Assembly: GCA_043228905.1 (NCBI GenBank)
Contig: JBHGNT010000004.1
Location: forward strand, 7,130,001 to 7,194,000
Length of the DNA: 64,000 nt
From: Azolla caroliniana
Taxonomy: Eukaryota; Polypodiophyta
Direction of reading: 5' to 3'
A program made the translations under genes and the position numbers. The notes beneath the pieces were generated by a model that saw only the letters and a list, made by a program, of their open reading frames with translations, was not told the DNA's origin and did not search any database. Numbering within the stretch: the first letter of the stretch is position 1; each line of letters starts with the position of its first letter. Positions 41,597-52,672 of this stretch are shown one piece after another.

Positions 41597-41755
41597 GATT
41601 AGGCTTAGTGCAAAGTTTTGTACACTACTAGAACTTTCTTAGCTTAAGCTATTTTCTTTTATTTTAGTTTTGATGATTGGATAAACACTCATTTTTGTTG
41701 TAACCTATTTGTCTCATGGGCCAAATTTGGCCTTAGAAGACGTTAATATATCTTT

Positions 41756-41800
41756 CTTTCTTTCTTTCTTTCTTTCTCTCTCTCTCTCTCTCAGTCTTGA
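41756..41800 (+). repeat. Gypsy-E1 5' LTR, right end
   Basis: CT repeat ending CAGTCTTGACA, equal to the end of the 3' LTR at 47593. The gag leader starts at 41801. Confidence 0.8.
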
Positions 41801-41895
41801 CAGTTTGAACCAAAATTTTCTTTCCTCCCTCATTTCTTTCTATTCCAAGAACCTTAATAAGTTTCCTTCTTTCTTTTCCTCTTCCCTTGTAAGAT

Positions 41896-43018
41896 ATGGA
41901 GTCCGTGAGGAAACAAGAATATATGCGCGTCCTTTCTGAGCTCGACATGCCCACGAATAAATTTGTGGCACTAGAGCAAGAAAATCAAAGGCTACTCGGG
42001 AACCTACAACATGTGAGTACCGAGAAAGTGCAACAATATGAAGAGTTGTCACAACGGGTTCGCCAACTTGAGGCTACTATATTATTATTACGAGAACAAG
42101 CGTCGGGGGTTCAAAACTACCCCAAAGAACCGAAGATTAGCCTCCCTGCCAAGTTTGATGGTACGAGGTCTCTATTTCGAGGCTTCTTGAATCAAGTACG
42201 TTTGGTTATTCAGTTATATCCCAATTGATACCCAATGGAAGCTGCTCGTGTGGGATTAGTAGGAACCTTGCTAAGAGGTACAACACTAGCATGGTTTGCA
42301 CAACTCCTCAAGAAGAAAGCACCGTTGTTGGAGGATTTTGAGGTGTTTGTTAAGGTGTTTCAAGCGAGCTTCGGAGATACTGACAACACTAGGACGGCAA
42401 TAAACAAGATTCGAAGGCTTCGACAAGGAGATCGTCTCGCATCGGCTTATGCAGCCAATTTCCGTCTCTTGGCATGCGATATCCCTTGGGATGAGGCGGC
42501 TCTAATTGATCAATTCCGTCAAGGTTTGCGTAATGATGTCAAAGATCTTCTTCTTACCTTTCATGAAGATCCAAAATCTCTACAGAGGTAATTAGTCGAG
42601 CTGTGCGATGTGATAATCGCCTATTTGAGCGATGCTCGGAGCGCCAACAAATGTTGCGCCGTCAACCGGAACAAACGTATGCTTCTATAGTCGCAACGCC
42701 TCCGCAAGTTTCTAGACCCATCACGAGGGATGACCCAACTCCAATGGAAATAGATTCAACACAACGTCGGGGGCCCTTATCGGATGCTGAGAAGCAACGA
42801 TGTCGAGCACACCGCTTATGTCTATATTGTGGGGGTCCAAGACATATAGCCGTGAATTGTCCACATAAACCTAGACGTCAAGTATACCAAGTAAGTGCAC
42901 AAGACAACCCTACTTCAAGCTCCATTATTACTTCTAATAACATAAGTAAGCCTAGTAGTCCATGCCATGAGAATAGATTCGATGTCTTGAGCCAATTAGA
43001 GGATGTGTTAAACAAGTA
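41896..43018 (+). pseudogene. Gypsy-E1 gag with CCHC knuckle
   Basis: Starts MESVRKQEYMRVLSEL, a coiled-coil-rich N-terminus (ENQRLLGNLQHVS, LSQRVRQLEATILLL). Then a retrotransposon gag core, FQASFGDTDNTRTAINKIRRL and NDVKDLLLTF, and the knuckle CLYCGGPRHIAVNC near 42827. Breaks are a TGA at 42226 (CGA to TGA is plausible) and a frameshift near 42590. Confidence 0.88.
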
Positions 43019-43045
43019 AGTTCGGCCAAAATAGGAGCCATTTGG

Positions 43046-43462
43046 TTGGACAACCATAGATATCTAGAGTTAGTTCCTAGTCGTGGTTCCATTTCATCAA
43101 ATCAAGTTAGTCGAGTTTTTTCTTTACAAGTTGAGCTTAGCACATCTACTTGTCATCGAGTCCTAGCCTCTATCCTCTTAGATTCTGGAGCAAACTCTTG
43201 TTTCATGGACCGTGACTTTGCATTGACACAAAACATCCTCTTGAATAGCCTCCCTAACCCAATATCCATAGAAGTCATCGATGGCCGTCCCATAGCATCA
43301 AGTGATATAGTCGAAGAGTCCGAGCCAATTCGTGTAGTCCTTGGTGATTTGGTAAGCATAATAATCTCTTTCAACATTATTCGTAGTCCAAAACATTATC
43401 GGAGCTGGACGTCCAATTACCAAAAAAATATAAAGAGTTTTCAGACGTCTTTGATAAGGTGA
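43046..43462 (+). pseudogene. Gypsy-E1 aspartic protease
   Basis: ILLDSGANSCFMD (about 43180) keeps the catalytic DSGA, and IDGRPIAS follows. The usual segment between protease and RT is shortened: after IIRSPKHY (about 43398) the sequence jumps to a stretch homologous to the RT N-terminus, in another frame. Confidence 0.82.
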
Positions 43463-45264
43463 AGGCAAATACACTGCCAGAGCATAGGCCATACGACTGC
43501 CCTATTAACTTACAACCAGGTTAAGAACCGCCATGGGGGCCAATTTATAATCTATCACTTGTAGAGCTAGAGACTTTGCGGGAATATATTGATGAGCATC
43601 TGGCAAATAGATTCATCTGGCATTCTAGATCCCCTGCTGGTGCACCTATCTTCTTCGTTAAGAAGAAATAAGGGTCTCTTCGGTTGGTCGTGGATTATCG
43701 AGGGCTGAACAAAGTGACTATCCGGAATAGATATGCTCCACCATTGATCTCGAACCTTTTAGAACGTCTCAATGGAGCAAAATACTTCACAAAATTGTAT
43801 CTTCGCGGTGCATACAATCTAGTTCGGATTCGTCCAGGGGATGAATGGAAAACTGCTTTTCACACTCGTTATGGACATTTCGAGTATACCGTGATGCCAT
43901 TCGGTCTCACAAAGGCGCCTGCATTGTTCCAGCATATGGCAAATGATATTTTTCGAGATTTTCTCGATATCTTCACTATAGTTTACCTGGACGACATTTT
44001 GATCTACTCGAAGACTGAAGAGGAGCATGATAAACATTTTCGTCAGGTATTACGTCGACTACGAGAATATGGTCGAGCTACGCAAAATTAGAAAAGTGTA
44101 GTTTCGGCCAGAATCAAGTGGAGTTTTTGGGGTATGGTGTATCATCAACTGGTATCTCTATGGACCCAATGAAGGTTCAAACAATTTTAGATTGATAAAC
44201 ACCCCTTTCAGTGCGTGATGTACAACGTTTTCTCGGGTTTGCAAATTTTTATCGGAAATTCATTAAAAATTATTCCAAGGTCGCGCTTCCGCTCACCCGA
44301 CTCACACACAAAAATCAACCATCATATGGAATTCAGAGGTGACCGAGGCGTTCGAAAGTTTAAAACGAGCATTTACAACAACGCCCATTTTGGCTCATGT
44401 TGATCCCAAGAAACACTTCATCCTTGAAGCTGATGCGTCCGACTTTGTATTAGGAAGTGTTTTATCGCAAACTAGAGATGACGGGCAACTACATCCTATT
44501 GCTTTTCATTCCCGAAAATTTGAAAATGTAGAGATTAACTACGAGATCCATGACAAAGAGCTTCTGGCAATTGTGGATTCTTTTAAACATTTTCTGGAAG
44601 GTTTTTCTCAGCAGATCATTGTCTACAATGATCACAAGAACCTAACATATTTCCAAAATGCTCGAGTCTTAAGTTGGCTGTTGTAGGTTTTAGGGTTAGG
44701 GTAAAGGATGATGATAATCATGATGATTGATGATAAAGATAGACATGGTGGGTGTGATGATGATGGAGAGTATGATGGTGAGAGAGATCATGAAGAGGTT
44801 GAGAATCATTGAGAAGCATTGCGGGGTGGGGGGTGGTGCCTAGAATGGCTCCACCCCCCACCCAAGGGGGTTCAACGTTAAGAGGAGGGAAGAGAGAGAG
44901 AAAGAGATGAAAAGAGAGATAGATAGAGAGAAATGATTCATTCATTCATTCATTCCCCGTAAGGGGTTAAATAGTACAAGAGGGGGTTAGATACAAAGGG
45001 ATGTAAGCCCCCTAGAGCATTCATACTGGACACTCACTCACACCTCCTCGTATCCATCCACATGCACACACGTGTGCATGTGTTCACATACGTATCGACT
45101 CACAATTACATTTATGCCCCCTACACACACACAACATCATGATAACATTCGACCCTCACTCATCACACTTGACTCTCCGTACATCTCGTACGTGGTAACA
45201 TTGGCGACAAGCTCGTTGGACGCAATTTTTGACTCACTTCGACTTTGTAATCATATATTGCCTA
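43463..45264 (+). pseudogene. Gypsy-E1 reverse transcriptase and RNase H
   Basis: APIFFVKKK then [47 protein letters not shown] and the box YLDDILIYS near 43985 (intact). A frameshift near 44090 follows. RNase H reads [18 protein letters not shown] and [13 protein letters not shown] (44410-44600), is interrupted after ARVLSW by a solo LTR (44679-45200) and resumes at about 45201. Confidence 0.87.
44679..45200. repeat. Solo LTR inside Gypsy-E1
   Basis: 522 bp with TGTTGTAGG...GTGGTAACA ends and a perfect 5-bp duplication TTGGC (44674-44678, 45201-45205). No primer site or internal sequence, so it is a product of recombination between LTRs. It matches no other LTR in the window. It contains an ATTC repeat (44937-44955) and GA-rich tracts. 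Orientation not determined. Confidence 0.85.
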
Positions 45265-45828
45265 GGGATGCAGCAAGGAAAAGCGGATGCTCTTTCTCAA
45301 CTCTCTTATATGGAACTTCGTCTTGGAGAACCAGCTTTTGAGCATAAAAAACAAATCCTTTTGGGTCCAAATCGCCTACGATTAATGGCAATTAATTCCA
45401 TAACCACACCCAAGGATTCCACTCTTCTTGATTCCATTTGATATCATATGGCTACTAATGTGTTCGTGAAAGATGTTTTGGATCATATCATCCCGGATCG
45501 TGCTTCTTGCTTGAAGTCACAAAACCCTCGTACTGAGTATAGGCCAGGGATGCAGCAAGGAAAAGCGGATGCTCTTTCTCAACTCTCTTATATGGAACTT
45601 CGTCCTGGAGAACCAGCTTTTGAGCATAAAAAACAAATTCTTTTGGGTCCAAATCGCCTACGATTAATGGCAGTTAATTCCATAACCACACCCAAGGATT
45701 CCACTCTTCTTGATTCCATTCGATATCATATGGCTACTAATGTGTTCGTGAAAGATGTTTTGGATCATATCATCCCGGATCGTGCTTCTTGCTTGAAGTC
45801 ACAAAACCCTCGTACTGGGTATAGGCAG
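45265..45828 (+). repeat. In-frame 282-bp tandem duplication in Gypsy-E1 pol
   Basis: The segment starting GGGATGCAGCAAGG at 45265 is repeated from 45547 with only a handful of differences. 282 bp is 94 codons, so the frame is kept (GMQQGKADALSQLSYMELR occurs twice). It covers the end of RNase H and the linker before the integrase zinc domain. Confidence 0.92.
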
Positions 45829-47033
45829 TTCTATTAGCATGGTGGTTTTCTGTTTCGACAAAACCTACTGTATGTTCCTGATGGTTCCCCACGCTTGCAA
45901 GTCTTACAACATTGTCATGACACACCAATGGCTGGACATTTTGGAGTCGCCAAAACTCTATAATTAGTTTCTTGGAAATATTGGTGGCCCCGACTTCGTC
46001 ATTTTGTGGAGGAGTATGTCCGAAGTTGTGATACATGTTGTCGGTCAAAGAGTCCTCGACACCGATCATATGGGTTACTACAACCACTTCCAATTCCTGA
46101 AAATCCTTGGAAGTCTATATCCTTGGATTTCATTACTGATCTCCCAGTTTTGAGGGGTTTTGATACCATTCTGACCGTAGTCGATCGACTTACCAAAATG
46201 ACACATTTTTTGCCATGTACAAAGTCTATTACTAGTCAAGAGTCAATGGATCTAGTTATGCAGGAGGTGTTCAAGCATCATGGTCTCCCAAACGATATTA
46301 TTAAAGATCGAGGTTCACAATTCATCTCAAAGTTTTGGAAGCACATGTTAAAACTTCTCCGAGTTTTGGCTAAGATTTCTTCGGCCTACCATCTAGAGAC
46401 TAATGGCCAAACTGAGCATACCAACTAGACTTTGGAGCAATATCTTCGTTGTTTCATCAACTATCAACAGGATGATTGGGTTGATTTTCTACACTTTGCG
46501 GAATTCGCTTATAACAACTCAGTCCATTCGTCTACAGGATATTTGCCATTTTTCGCAAATCCGGGTTCTCATCCTCATTGGACGATGACTGAACACCTCA
46601 GAGTTCCTATCAACCCTGCTGTTGCGGATCATCTCAGTCGTCTCCAAGAAATTCACGCTACCATTCTCCACAATTTGTGTGATGCTCAAAGTACATACAA
46701 GAGGATTGCGGACCGTCATCGCCTAGACTCCTCAGAAATGTTTCGTACGAGATCATTGGTAAGATAAGCGATGTTGCATTTCGTCTTGGCCTCCCTCCTC
46801 ACATGCATCTTCACCCCGTGTTTCAATTCCGGGCCGTCTTACAACTCCCCCACCACCTGTAGAGTTTTTGGAAGAATCGGAATTTGAGGTTGCTACCATT
46901 CTCGATTCCAAGATCGTGCGCAACAAGTTGTATTACTTGGTCCATTGGTTAGGCTATACACCCAATGATCGAACTTGGGGACTTGCAACAAATCTTGTCA
47001 ATGCTGCGGACATGGTCATCGAATTTCATTGAC
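45829..47033 (+). pseudogene. Gypsy-E1 integrase and chromodomain
   Basis: The HHCC domain (HCHDTPMAGHFG ... CDTCCRSK, 45910-46040) is broken by a TAA at 45961. The core has LDFITDLP, IIKDRGSQFIS and ETNGQTEHTN, so all three DDE residues remain. After RTRSLVR the frame shifts. In another frame VATILDSKIV, LYYLVHWLGY and WGLATNLVNA (46890-47010) form a chromodomain, marking this as a chromovirus. Confidence 0.88.
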
Positions 47034-47105
47034 AATATCCTCATAAGCCAGGTCCTAGTTCAACCCATACAACCCATGATACGGGTCGTCGAAAAAGGGG
47101 GGTAG

Positions 47106-47545
47106 ATTCATGATGACACTTACATACGATTTGGGTTTACAATGAATCAAACCCACAACCTTGTTATATATGTGTCGAGTTCTTAACCATTGTAATGATA
47201 TATTTATGTGTAAAGAATTTATAAACTATATAGAATATCATAAAGTATTCTAGAGTACTCTATGTTCTAGAATGTTCTAGAATATTCGAGAGTGCTCTAT
47301 TGTCTAGAACATTCTAGAATATTCTAGCATAATCTTTTTTCTAAGATTTTCTAGAATACCCTATTAAGACTTATAAATATGCATCTAATTATAAGGGATG
47401 AACCAATTTGGTTCAACGCCATTCTAGAGCTCCCTTGTTGCTTATTGTATTCCATCTTCTAGTGCAATACATTATCTTTACAATATACTCTATCTCTCTC
47501 TTAGTCTTGACAGTATCTTCTAGTGCGATACATTATCTTTACAAT

Positions 47546-47584
<39 letters not shown>

Positions 47585-47593
47585 GTCTTGACA
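47106..47593 (+). repeat. Gypsy-E1 3' LTR
   Basis: About 488 bp, preceded by the polypurine tract AAAAAGGGGGGTAG. It aligns with the 5' LTR, and its first two bases have changed from TG. Rich in TTCTAGAA-type palindromes in the middle, with a CT repeat at 47549-47582. Followed by CTATC and Gypsy-E2. Confidence 0.88.
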
Positions 47594-47598
47594 CTATC

Positions 47599-48526
47599 AA
47601 ACAAATTTGAAGTCCTTAGTCAACCATAAGAAGAGTTAAACGACTAAGTCCAGTCAAAATAGGAGCCGTTTGGTTGGATAGCCCTAGATCTGTGCAGCCC
47701 ATTAGTGGTTCCATTCCCTCTAAGCAAGCTAGCAATGTCTTCCTAGCTTAAGTAACAATTAGTACTAAAAGTAACCCTCCAGTGCATGTATTAGCACTCC
47801 CAGATTCCGGAACCAATTCTTGCTTCATGGATAAGAATTTTGCCCAACCTCTTTAGATATCCCTAAGAAAATTCCCTTGCCCAGCTTCTATAGTAGTCAT
47901 TGATGGTCACCCCATTGCTTCTGGAAATATCATAGAAGAGTAAGAGCCGATTAGTGTTGTCCTAAACAATTTGGCATGTGTAGTATCATTAATACAATTA
48001 GTAGTCCAGAGCATCCAATTGTTTTGGGGTTACCATGGTTCGAATTACACAATTTGGATATAGATCGGAGAACAAGAGAAATATGGTATCGAGAATCTTG
48101 AGAATATACTCACAAGGTTTCAACCATTTCACTACATCAATTGTGTGAGAAAGGACGCAAGTAATCAACATTTGTATTCACAGTATCACTGAAACTTTCC
48201 AACAACGCTAAGGAGGAGTGAACAATTCAACTTCCAAAGACGTATCATCAATATGCCGACATTTTTGATGAGGTAAAAGCTAGTAAAAGAGCCATCGTGG
48301 GGACCGATCTACAACTTGTCACCAACCGAGCTTGAAGTTCTTTGAGCCTACATAGAGGAAAATTTGGCAAATGGGTTCATTCGACATTCGAAATCTCTAG
48401 TTGGCGCACCTATTTTCTTCGTCAAGAAAAAAGATGGCTCACTTCGTCTAGTCTTGGATTTCCGTGGCTTGAATAAGGTCACCATTAGGAATAGGTATGC
48501 ACTTCACCTGATCTCGAATCTTTTCG
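47599..48526 (+). pseudogene. Gypsy-E2 protease to RT N-terminal fragment
   Basis: Continues E2 after the E1 insertion: IGAVWLD (as in E1 43030), the protease stretch LPDSGTNSCFMDKNF (about 47805), then [40 protein letters not shown] (48355-48480). RT stops abruptly at 48526, where sequence of a Gypsy-C polypurine tract begins. Several stops are present. Confidence 0.87.
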
Positions 48527-48727
48527 AGGATGTGCGGTTTGGTGGGGGTGGATGTCGTGAAGATTTTCAGCAATGTTGTGAAAATTGCAAGGAACATATA
48601 AAATCGAGTGTGGTTCTTCACACACGATATAAAACAATAATAATAAAGATAATATTTTAGATTAGTTTAATATGTTGGTATGAAAAGATGGATGTCTTCA
48701 AGAGCTTCCGAATGCATTTTACTACAT

Positions 48728-49075
48728 GTGAAACAGACAATTAAGTGTCAAGTTATGTGAGTGTAAAGTTTGAGAAGAAGAGGAAAACAAAACTGTGAGA
48801 TATCCCATATAGATAGGACAAATCAGGATTCCAGAGTATATAAGTAGAGCCATATCTCTTTATGTTATATCTATGTGTTTAGAGCATATAAAAGTTGTGA
48901 TGTGAAACGGACAACTAAGTGTCAAGTTATGTGAGTGTGAAGTTTGAGAAGAAGAAGAGGAAAACAAAATTGTGAGATATCCCACATAAATAGGACAAAT
49001 CAGGATTCCAGAGTATATAAGTAGAGCCATATCTCTTTATGTTATATCTATGTGTTTAGAGAATATAAAGGTTGT
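48728..49075. repeat. 174-bp tandem duplication in Gypsy-C2 LTR
   Basis: GTGAAACAGACAATTAAG... at 48728 recurs from 48902 with few changes. Each unit contains GTATATAAGTAGAGCC, so a probable promoter TATA box is duplicated. Confidence 0.88.
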
Positions 49076-49294
49076 GGGGTGTATGACTTAGATGAATGGA
49101 TGCGGCCAAGTTATTCAAATAGGGTTCCGGACGGAACTAGACCAGATGCGGATCAGACAGGTCGGATAGGTGGATCGCGATGCACAGTGTCTTGAAGATT
49201 TCTCGGTGTGAAACGAACAAAATTGTCTATAGGTTCATTGGAGGTTGACTAAAGGTGTAATATGCAGTTAAACATTTGTAAATACAAGACTAAA

Positions 49295-49620
49295 GCCTTG
49301 TAAAATTTTGTCTTTACAGGGTGTAAGTAAGAATTTGAACCTTGCACCTCCTAGATAAGAGCAACATGACTTACCACTAAGCTAAATCATGACTTCAAAG
49401 TTATATTTTTATCATTGAACTTTTCATATGTAAAATCTCATACATAAGAGCCTTGTAAAAGCCTTGTAAAATTTTTTCTTTACAGGGTGTAAGTAAGAAT
49501 TTGAACCTTTCACCTCCTAGATAAGAGCAACATGACTTACCACTAAGCTAAATCATGACTTCATAGTTATACTTTTATCATTGTACTTTTCATATGTAAA
49601 ATCTCATACATAAGAGCTTG
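49295..49620 (-). mobile_element. tRNA-derived SINE, tandemly duplicated
   Basis: Two ~166-bp units (49295-49460, 49461-49620). On the minus strand each has TAGCTTAGTGGTAAG (A box, first unit about 49386-49372) and AGGTTCAAATTC (B box, 49342-49331), correctly spaced for a pol III promoter. The copies are in the same orientation and share their flanks, so a duplication of one insertion is more likely than two insertions. Confidence 0.7.
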
Positions 49621-49929
49621 GATGAGTGACATGGCAAACATGCATTGCATGCATTTCATGCATTACGTGAATGTCTTGCACCCTCACATGCATCATATGC
49701 ATGGGGCCATCTATAAAAGAATGGAGGAATCAAGCAAGAGGGGACTAAGGAAGAAATTGGGAAGAAATTAATAATAATAATAAAAAATCAAGTTATCCTA
49801 ATGGTGATGTATCTTGTCTCTCAAATCTAAAGTCAAGCGTTATATCTTTATCTCAATCTCTCTCTCTCTCTCTCTCCATATCAATCTCTCTTAATCTATC
49901 TTAAATACTTTCTTGCTAAAGCTAGTACA

Positions 49930-50638
49930 AACTTCGAATCCTTCCGGTCCAGGACCTTGGTGGTTCCGCCTCACGATCCACACATAGTGACGGATTTTCA
50001 CAACATAATAAATTGGTGAACCCGACGTGAAAGAGGCGGTAGGAAGGATCAAGTTGAGGATCGACTGATACTTGGAGATGGCGTCCTCAAGCAATCAAGC
50101 GGGAGAGTTCGGAAGGATGATGCTAATCGTCGAACAAATGATGAGATCTCAGGACCACGATGCGAGTGTGGAGAAGGCTGTTAATCGTGTCGTGGAGCTC
50201 GAGGGTCAATTTGATGGAAGGAACATTACGAAGTTCCTTGATGCATACAGAAGGGAGATAAATCAGAGAGACGTGTCTGAAGCGCATCAAATCACAAGTT
50301 TCAAGAGAGTGGTCGCCAACTTCGAATCCTTTCGGTCCAGGACCCTGGCGGTTCCACCTCACGATTCGCACATAGTGACGGATTTTGACATCATAATAAA
50401 TTGGTGAACCCAACGTGAAAGAGGCGGTAGGAAGGATCAAGTCGAGGATCGACCGATACTTGGAGATGGCGTCCTCAAGCAATCAAGCGAGAGAGTTCGA
50501 AAGGATGATGCTAATCGTCGAACAAATGATGAGATCTCGGGACCACGATGCGAGTGTGGAGAAGGCTGTCGACCGTGTCGTGGAGTTCGAGGGTTAATTT
50601 GATGGAAGGAACATTACGAAGTTCCTTGATGCATACAG
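49930..50638 (+). repeat. 388-bp tandem duplication over LTR end, primer site and gag start of Gypsy-C2
   Basis: The unit starting AACTTCGAATCCTT at 49930 begins again at 50318. It includes the LTR end, TTGGTGAACCCGACGTG and the first gag codons. The second copy is cut at 50638 by the Gypsy-B1 LTR. Confidence 0.88.
50072..50407 (+). pseudogene. Gypsy-C2 gag start, first copy
   Basis: MASSSNQAGEFGRMMLIVEQM ... DGRNITKFLDAYRREINQRD aligns with C1 gag (FSGKDATKYLASYGAEM). The frame runs into the duplicated LTR end at 50318, so only about 82 residues are genuine gag. A second copy (50469-50638) carries a TAA after VEFEG. Confidence 0.75.
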
Positions 50639-51096
50639 TGTTGTCCAGAGGACAGAAATGTAAAATTAGGAAATTAGCAAACGCCGAGTCCGAGTATCAC
50701 GGGCCGCCGACGGCTCGGTTGTGTATTAGGGGAAAAGTTATTTAAACGAGGACCAATACCTCAGAGAGAGAGAGAAGAAAAATATAGGCGGAAGCACTAG
50801 CTTAGTCCTTCGTAATTAGATAAACTTGTAAGGTCACCGGCCATAGGCCGTGTTCTGTAATCTTTTCTGTCATAGTAATATATCTGAGTTGTGCCCATTT
50901 TGCTGCATGAGTCTGTGCTTTGATCCATACCTATGAGTTCAACGCCGCCCACGTCTATCAAGACCTCGCTAGTGTTTTCTCTTTGAGCCCTATATCTCTC
51001 TCGACGCCTCTGTTACGAGCCTTCACGTACCACGCCCTTGAAGACCGATAGCCGTAGATCTATCGAAGGTGTTCACCCAAAGGAACGGGAAACACA
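50639..51096 (+). repeat. Gypsy-B1 5' LTR
   Basis: About 458 bp, TGTTGTCCAGAGG... to ...GGGAAACACA, placed by the break in Gypsy-C2 at 50638 and the primer-like TTTGGCACACCCGG at 51098-51111. Contains a GA repeat at 50764-50776. The partner LTR is not visible. Confidence 0.75.
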
Positions 51097-51285
51097 GTTT
51101 GGCACACCCGGTTACAGCTGTGAGTGCACAGCGAACTTCGTTGAAGGTAACCACCAGCCGCCGTTACGGCGCCCTCTCGCACCACGAGGTCTCGGCCACC
51201 CGCCCGACGCCCTGAGCCAGTCGAAGGAACTTCCGACTCGGCGGTCACTGACTAATCCTTTCCCGATCAATCGGAGGCTTGTCCA

Positions 51286-52672
51286 GTGCAATCCTCACCA
51301 CTGGACACTCGATCGCGAGTTGATTCACCACCAGAACCCCCGTCGAGCCCTCCGGAGGTCAATCAACCGGAACTAAACCCTTTTCCGGTGCTACCAGAAG
51401 ACCCACAGTACGACATCATGCCGTACCCATACCCACGATACACTAACGGACCAGAAGCGGAGTCACACGTCCGTGCCTTCATATCCACGTGGCAGGCTAA
51501 CCACTCCACGCACCGCCTCACGCCGGCCGAAATCGATGCCTCGAAGATTGCCGAGTTCACACTCTCCCTCGATGGACTGGCCGCACGATGGTACACTCGC
51601 CTCGAAATAGGAGAGGCCACCACTTTCCAAATCGTGCGCACAAAGTTCCTTGAACTTTTTCATCGCGAGGTGCCTAAACGGGAACTGCTCCGGCAATTCT
51701 TCTCTATATGCCAGGAACCGCACAAAACGGTCGCGCAGTTCATGATCCGGTTCCAGGATCTCTACAGACAAGTGGCCGATGATGTCTCGGTACAACATAT
51801 ATCGGACACTTTCCTATCAAGTTTACGAGAGCCTCTACGAACGACTCTCGCACTTACAAATTTCGCCAACCATACTATCGAACAAGTCATAGCACGTGTT
51901 CTCGCCCTCGATTGGAACCAGCACGGCACGGCCTTCTCAATGACATCCTTGCAAAACGCTCTTCCCCAAGAGGACAATCGCTTTCGCCAAGCCCTCCAAT
52001 GCACTACGTGTTCAGGATCAGGGCACCTGGCCCTCGAATGTCCCCACCGACCACAGTGTCCGATCTGTCAGTCTCGAGCTCACACGGAAGAGCAGTGCGA
52101 ATATAATATGCTGAACCGCACAACGGCAGCACCGGTCCGCCAGATCGAGCCACGAAATACATACTCTTGGCAGGACGAGCGATATATCTACCGAGACTAG
52201 GATAACGACCAACCGCGATCCCCGGATTGATGGCGCCGAGACGACGACTACCGACGTGATAACCGCCGTGATCATTATCGCGATGACCGACACGGTGATT
52301 GACGAGTGATATATCTACGGAGACCAGGATAACGACCAACCGCGATCCCCGGATCGACGGCGCCGAGACGACGACTACCGACATGATAACCGCCGTGATC
52401 ATTATCGCGATGACCGACACGGCGATTATGCCCGATATGATGACGATCGCGATGACCGGTATAACCGACAGAACTCACGCATTGATCGGCGAAATGGCAA
52501 CCACAACACACACAACAATAGAAGACCTAATGACAACCACAGACGGGACGCTCCTCAAAATGACCAGCTCAACTCCAACGCACCTCGGAACAACCCACCA
52601 CCAAACGAGACCGAGAATCAACAACAACAACTTCCACACATAGACCGAGCGGACACCAGCAGCTCGGCCAAC
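51286..52672 (+). pseudogene. Gypsy-B1 gag
   Basis: The open frame 51286-52200 has the gag core (SHVRAFISTWQANH, TLSLDGLAARWYTRL, LRQFFSICQEPHKTVAQF) and two adjacent knuckles, CTTCSGSGHLALEC and CPICQSRAHTEEQC (about 52010-52100). It stops at TAG 52198-52200. A 127-bp tandem duplication then shifts the frame. The Arg/Asp-rich tail of the second unit leads in frame into the third knuckle at 52679. The start codon is tentative. Confidence 0.85.
52174..52427. repeat. 127-bp tandem duplication in Gypsy-B1 gag
   Basis: Units 52174-52300 and 52301-52427, nearly identical. The first has GAGACTAGGATAAC where the second has GAGACCAGGATAAC, so the stop codon of the first corresponds to CAG in the second. 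127 bp is not a multiple of three. Confidence 0.93.

Larger units (their letters stand above)
37209..41755 (+). mobile_element. LINE with ORF1-like, endonuclease and RT regions
   Basis: About 4.5 kb inserted in the CT repeat of the Gypsy-E1 LTR. One reading frame runs from 37209 to the terminal TGA at 41594-41596, interrupted only by TAG 37463, TGA 37844, TAG 38519, TAG 39689 and TAA 40643. The tail is not poly-A but runs into a CTTT/CT repeat, so a clear target duplication cannot be drawn. The 5' end looks truncated within ORF1. The layout (coiled-coil ORF1, APE endonuclease, RT, C-terminal CCHC) is that of a non-LTR retrotransposon. The clade is uncertain. Confidence 0.88.
36729..47593 (+). 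mobile_element. Gypsy-E1, complete chromovirus with inserted LINE and solo LTR
   Basis: Flanked by the 5-bp duplication CTATC (36724-36728, 47594-47598) and inserted into the related Gypsy-E2. The 5' LTR is split by a LINE (37209-41755). The interior holds gag, knuckle, protease, RT, RNase H (interrupted by a 522-bp solo LTR), integrase and chromodomain. Without the inserts it is about 5.8 kb. Multiple stops and a gap between protease and RT make it non-functional. Confidence 0.92.
48553..50005 (+). repeat. Gypsy-C2 LTR, expanded
   Basis: Starts TGTCGTGAAG like the Gypsy-C1 LTR and is preceded by the same polypurine tract (GGTTTGGTGGGGGTGGA). It ends near CACAACA, followed by the Gypsy-C primer site TTGGTGAACCCGACGTG at 50013. 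At about 1453 bp it is more than twice the C1 LTR, because of a 174-bp tandem duplication and a duplicated SINE. The rest has diverged so far from C1 that only the ends and flanks identify it. Confidence 0.65.

Noticed and set aside
41709-41954. Short frames over the CTTT repeat at the LINE/LTR border
   Set aside because: Composed of Ser/Leu/Phe or Glu/Arg runs from microsatellite DNA.
44687-44702. TTTTAGGGTTAGGG as a telomere-repeat insertion
   Set aside because: Fewer than two exact heptamers, within an otherwise ordinary solo LTR, so chance is likely.
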